A stretch of 64,000 nucleotides of DNA from Stygiobacter sp043807765. GTDB taxonomy: Bacteria; Bacteroidota; Ignavibacteria; Ignavibacteriales; Melioribacteraceae. Location of the stretch: the NCBI GenBank assembly GCA_043807765.1, contig JAZDFQ010000101.1:5937-69936 (forward strand), read 5' to 3'. The notes beneath the pieces are model-generated. The model worked only from the letters and a program-made list of their open reading frames with translations, ran no database searches and was not told the DNA's origin. A program made the translations under genes and the position numbers. This document shows, piece after piece, positions 62,588-64,000 of the stretch (position 1 is the first letter of the stretch; each line of letters begins with the position of its first letter).

Positions 62588-63739
62588 TTATCTAACTTCG
62601 TCAGCTTTCTTAAACGCTTCGTCAGACTCTGTCTTCATACCAAGATTAGCATAAATCTTTCCAAGTAAATCCCACAATGCCGGTTCTTTTGGATTTAATT
62701 CCAAATAAGCTTTAATGTGCGGTAATGCTAAAGTGAATTTCTCTTTAATCTTTGCTTCGTCTACAGCTTCGTTTTTCTTTTCAGCTTCTTCTCTGTATGA
62801 TGTACCCCATTTAACATAGGTTACACCCAGATTATAAATGGCGTTTGCGTATTTACCATCAAGTTCAATTGCTTGTTTAAATTGTGTTTCAGCCTCAGCA
62901 AATTTTCCGGAATTCAAAAGAACTACACCATAATTATATCTGTAATATTTGTTGTCTGGTTCTTTTTCAACACCAGTTTTAAATGCAGCCATAGCTACAT
63001 CCATTTTGTTAGCTGCAACTAATGCATTAGAATATCTTAAAAGAATTTCTCCATTCTCCGGATATTTTTGTCTGCCCGCATCTAAAACAGCAATTGCTTT
63101 TTCAATAACAACATTAAACTCTGCATCATTTTTAGCTTCTTTAGCTTTGTTTGCGTTCTCTAAATAAATCTGGCCAAGCAAAGAATACGCTTCCGATGAT
63201 TTGCCAATTTTAACTGCTTTTTCAAGTGGAGCTATTGCTTTTGCGGTCTCGTTTGTATTGATATAAACCATAGCTAAATTTGTGTAGTTTACAACAGAAT
63301 CGGGCTGGCACAAAGATGCGTTGTTAAACATATCGGCCGCTTTTTCAAAAAACATTTTCATAGAGTCCGGTGTAGTAGCTTTAGCTGCATTATTGAAGTA
63401 GCTAACGCCCTTATTGAATGCTGTTGCCCAGTAATATTTCTTAAAGTCGCCAATTTCTTTTGCATATTTTGGACTTGAAGCCAAAGATTTATCAAATGCA
63501 TCAAGCATTTTTGCATAGTCGCCTTTATGTTCACCATAAATTTGATATGCTAAAATAAACCAGCCTTCGTCACTCTTTGGATTTTTGGCAACCTCTTTAA
63601 GCAAAGCTTCTTCAGCCTTATCATATTGTTTCTGGTTGATATATAACTTTGCGCCGGTCAATTCCGCAGATGAACATTCGAAAGCCATCAAAGCCAAAGC
63701 TACACCAAGTATGCTCAGGTAGACAAAACTTCTTTTCAT
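62588..63739 (-). CDS. Exported TPR protein, probable lipoprotein
   Basis: The ATG at 63739 has AGGAG 6 nt upstream and begins a hydrophobic signal ending MAFECSSA, a lipobox-like site, giving 383 residues. The frame runs further up to 63814 but without these signals. At least six TPR units follow (AEEALLKEVAKNPKSDEGWF, AEAETQFKQAIELDGKYANA). It is probably a periplasmic scaffold; the partner is unknown. Confidence 0.85.
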   Translation of the reverse strand: MKRSFVYLSILGVALALMAFECSSAELTGAKLYINQKQYDKAEEALLKEVAKNPKSDEGWFILAYQIYGEHKGDYAKMLDAFDKSLASSPKYAKEIGDFKKYYWATAFNKGVSYFNNAAKATTPDSMKMFFEKAADMFNNASLCQPDSVVNYTNLAMVYINTNETAKAIAPLEKAVKIGKSSEAYSLLGQIYLENANKAKEAKNDAEFNVVIEKAIAVLDAGRQKYPENGEILLRYSNALVAANKMDVAMAAFKTGVEKEPDNKYYRYNYGVVLLNSGKFAEAETQFKQAIELDGKYANAIYNLGVTYVKWGTSYREEAEKKNEAVDEAKIKEKFTLALPHIKAYLELNPKEPALWDLLGKIYANLGMKTESDEAFKKADEVR

Positions 63740-63942
63740 TACTTCTCCTATAGATTTTATTGATTTTTCGCGTTTAAGCGCACCAAAAATAGCTAATTTG
63801 GTCTGGTTTGGCAAGGTAAAATAAATTGGTGAAATTTCAATTTTATCTGTTTTATAGTGTAGAGACTGCTGAAAAATTATAGATAATTTAAAAACTTTTA
63901 TGATAATAGCGTTGTAAGAGAGTAAACAAAAAAGAGAATCTG

Positions 63943-64000
63943 ATGCGCACCAACAAGATCAGTAATGTGGATTTGTTTACCCAAGCAGCCAACGAAGGCT
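63943..64000 (+). CDS. Possible start of a gene cut by the right edge
   Basis: An ATG at 63943 opens a frame (MRTNKISNVDLFTQAANEG) that runs off the window. AAGAGA lies about 6 nt upstream. Too little is visible to say what it encodes. Confidence 0.35.
   Translation, partial: MRTNKISNVDLFTQAANEG

Noticed and set aside
1..64000. CRISPR arrays, tRNA or rRNA genes, insertion sequences
   Set aside because: No regular repeat-spacer pattern, no tRNA-like structure apart from tmRNA, and no transposase frame were found on either strand.

Overview
The window looks like a chromosomal segment of an FCB-group bacterium, most likely Ignavibacteria or a close relative (inference). The DNA is AT-rich. A surface protein ends in a type IX secretion sorting domain of the kind common in Ignavibacteria. 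Several promoters carry the Bacteroidota-type -7 element TAnnTTTG. Unlike many Bacteroidota, most genes also have clear AGGAG-type ribosome binding sites. Most of the window is ordinary housekeeping sequence on the minus strand.

Layout: 0-9 kb holds a truncated secreted protein, rpmA-rplU, phoR-phoB, a Gfo/Idh/MocA oxidoreductase, dxs, xseB-xseA, an orphan DNA methyltransferase and a secreted protein. 9-19 kb holds surE, a von Willebrand-type membrane protein, a bacteriohemerythrin, comF, argS, rsfS, a LytR_C protein, a RidA protein, mazG and phoH. 19-28.5 kb holds envelope proteins (LysM, small lipoprotein), radC, guaA, gcvH-accC-accB-efp, a TPR protein, a PHP protein and dapF. 28.5-30.6 kb has a FapA-like protein and small proteins.

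30.8-46.8 kb is the most interesting part and appears to be a phosphate-starvation island. On the minus strand a TonB-dependent receptor, a duplicated-domain T9SS surface protein, pstS, phoU, a small protein and a second phoB-type regulator form one probable operon. Beside it lie an M28 peptidase with a second PstS-like lipoprotein, a calcineurin-type phosphoesterase, a NeuB-like synthase without SAF domain, several tiny proteins, and an OlsF-like bifunctional acyltransferase of the kind that makes phosphorus-free aminolipids. Five promoters in this island share one architecture: four heptamers of the form YTTAACW at exactly 11-bp period, then a 9-nt gap, then a TAnnTTTG-like -7 element, then the start codon 22-39 nt further on. 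This fits a Pho-box activator array. It ties together outer-membrane uptake, phosphate sensing, phosphoester cleavage, membrane-lipid replacement and nonulosonate-type sugar synthesis.

46.9-54 kb holds ssrA (tmRNA), a cobalamin adenosyltransferase, ygfZ, a lipoprotein, an M20 peptidase and lptF/lptG. 53.9-55.5 kb is a small accessory patch: a pseudogene with three in-frame stops and an orphan gene flanked by attC-like sites. 55.6-62 kb is an operon of a CHASE2 adenylate cyclase, an outer-membrane barrel protein, a FecR-domain protein and a secreted protein, preceded by a DUF3467 protein and a TPR lipoprotein. I saw no tRNA, rRNA, CRISPR array or insertion sequence.
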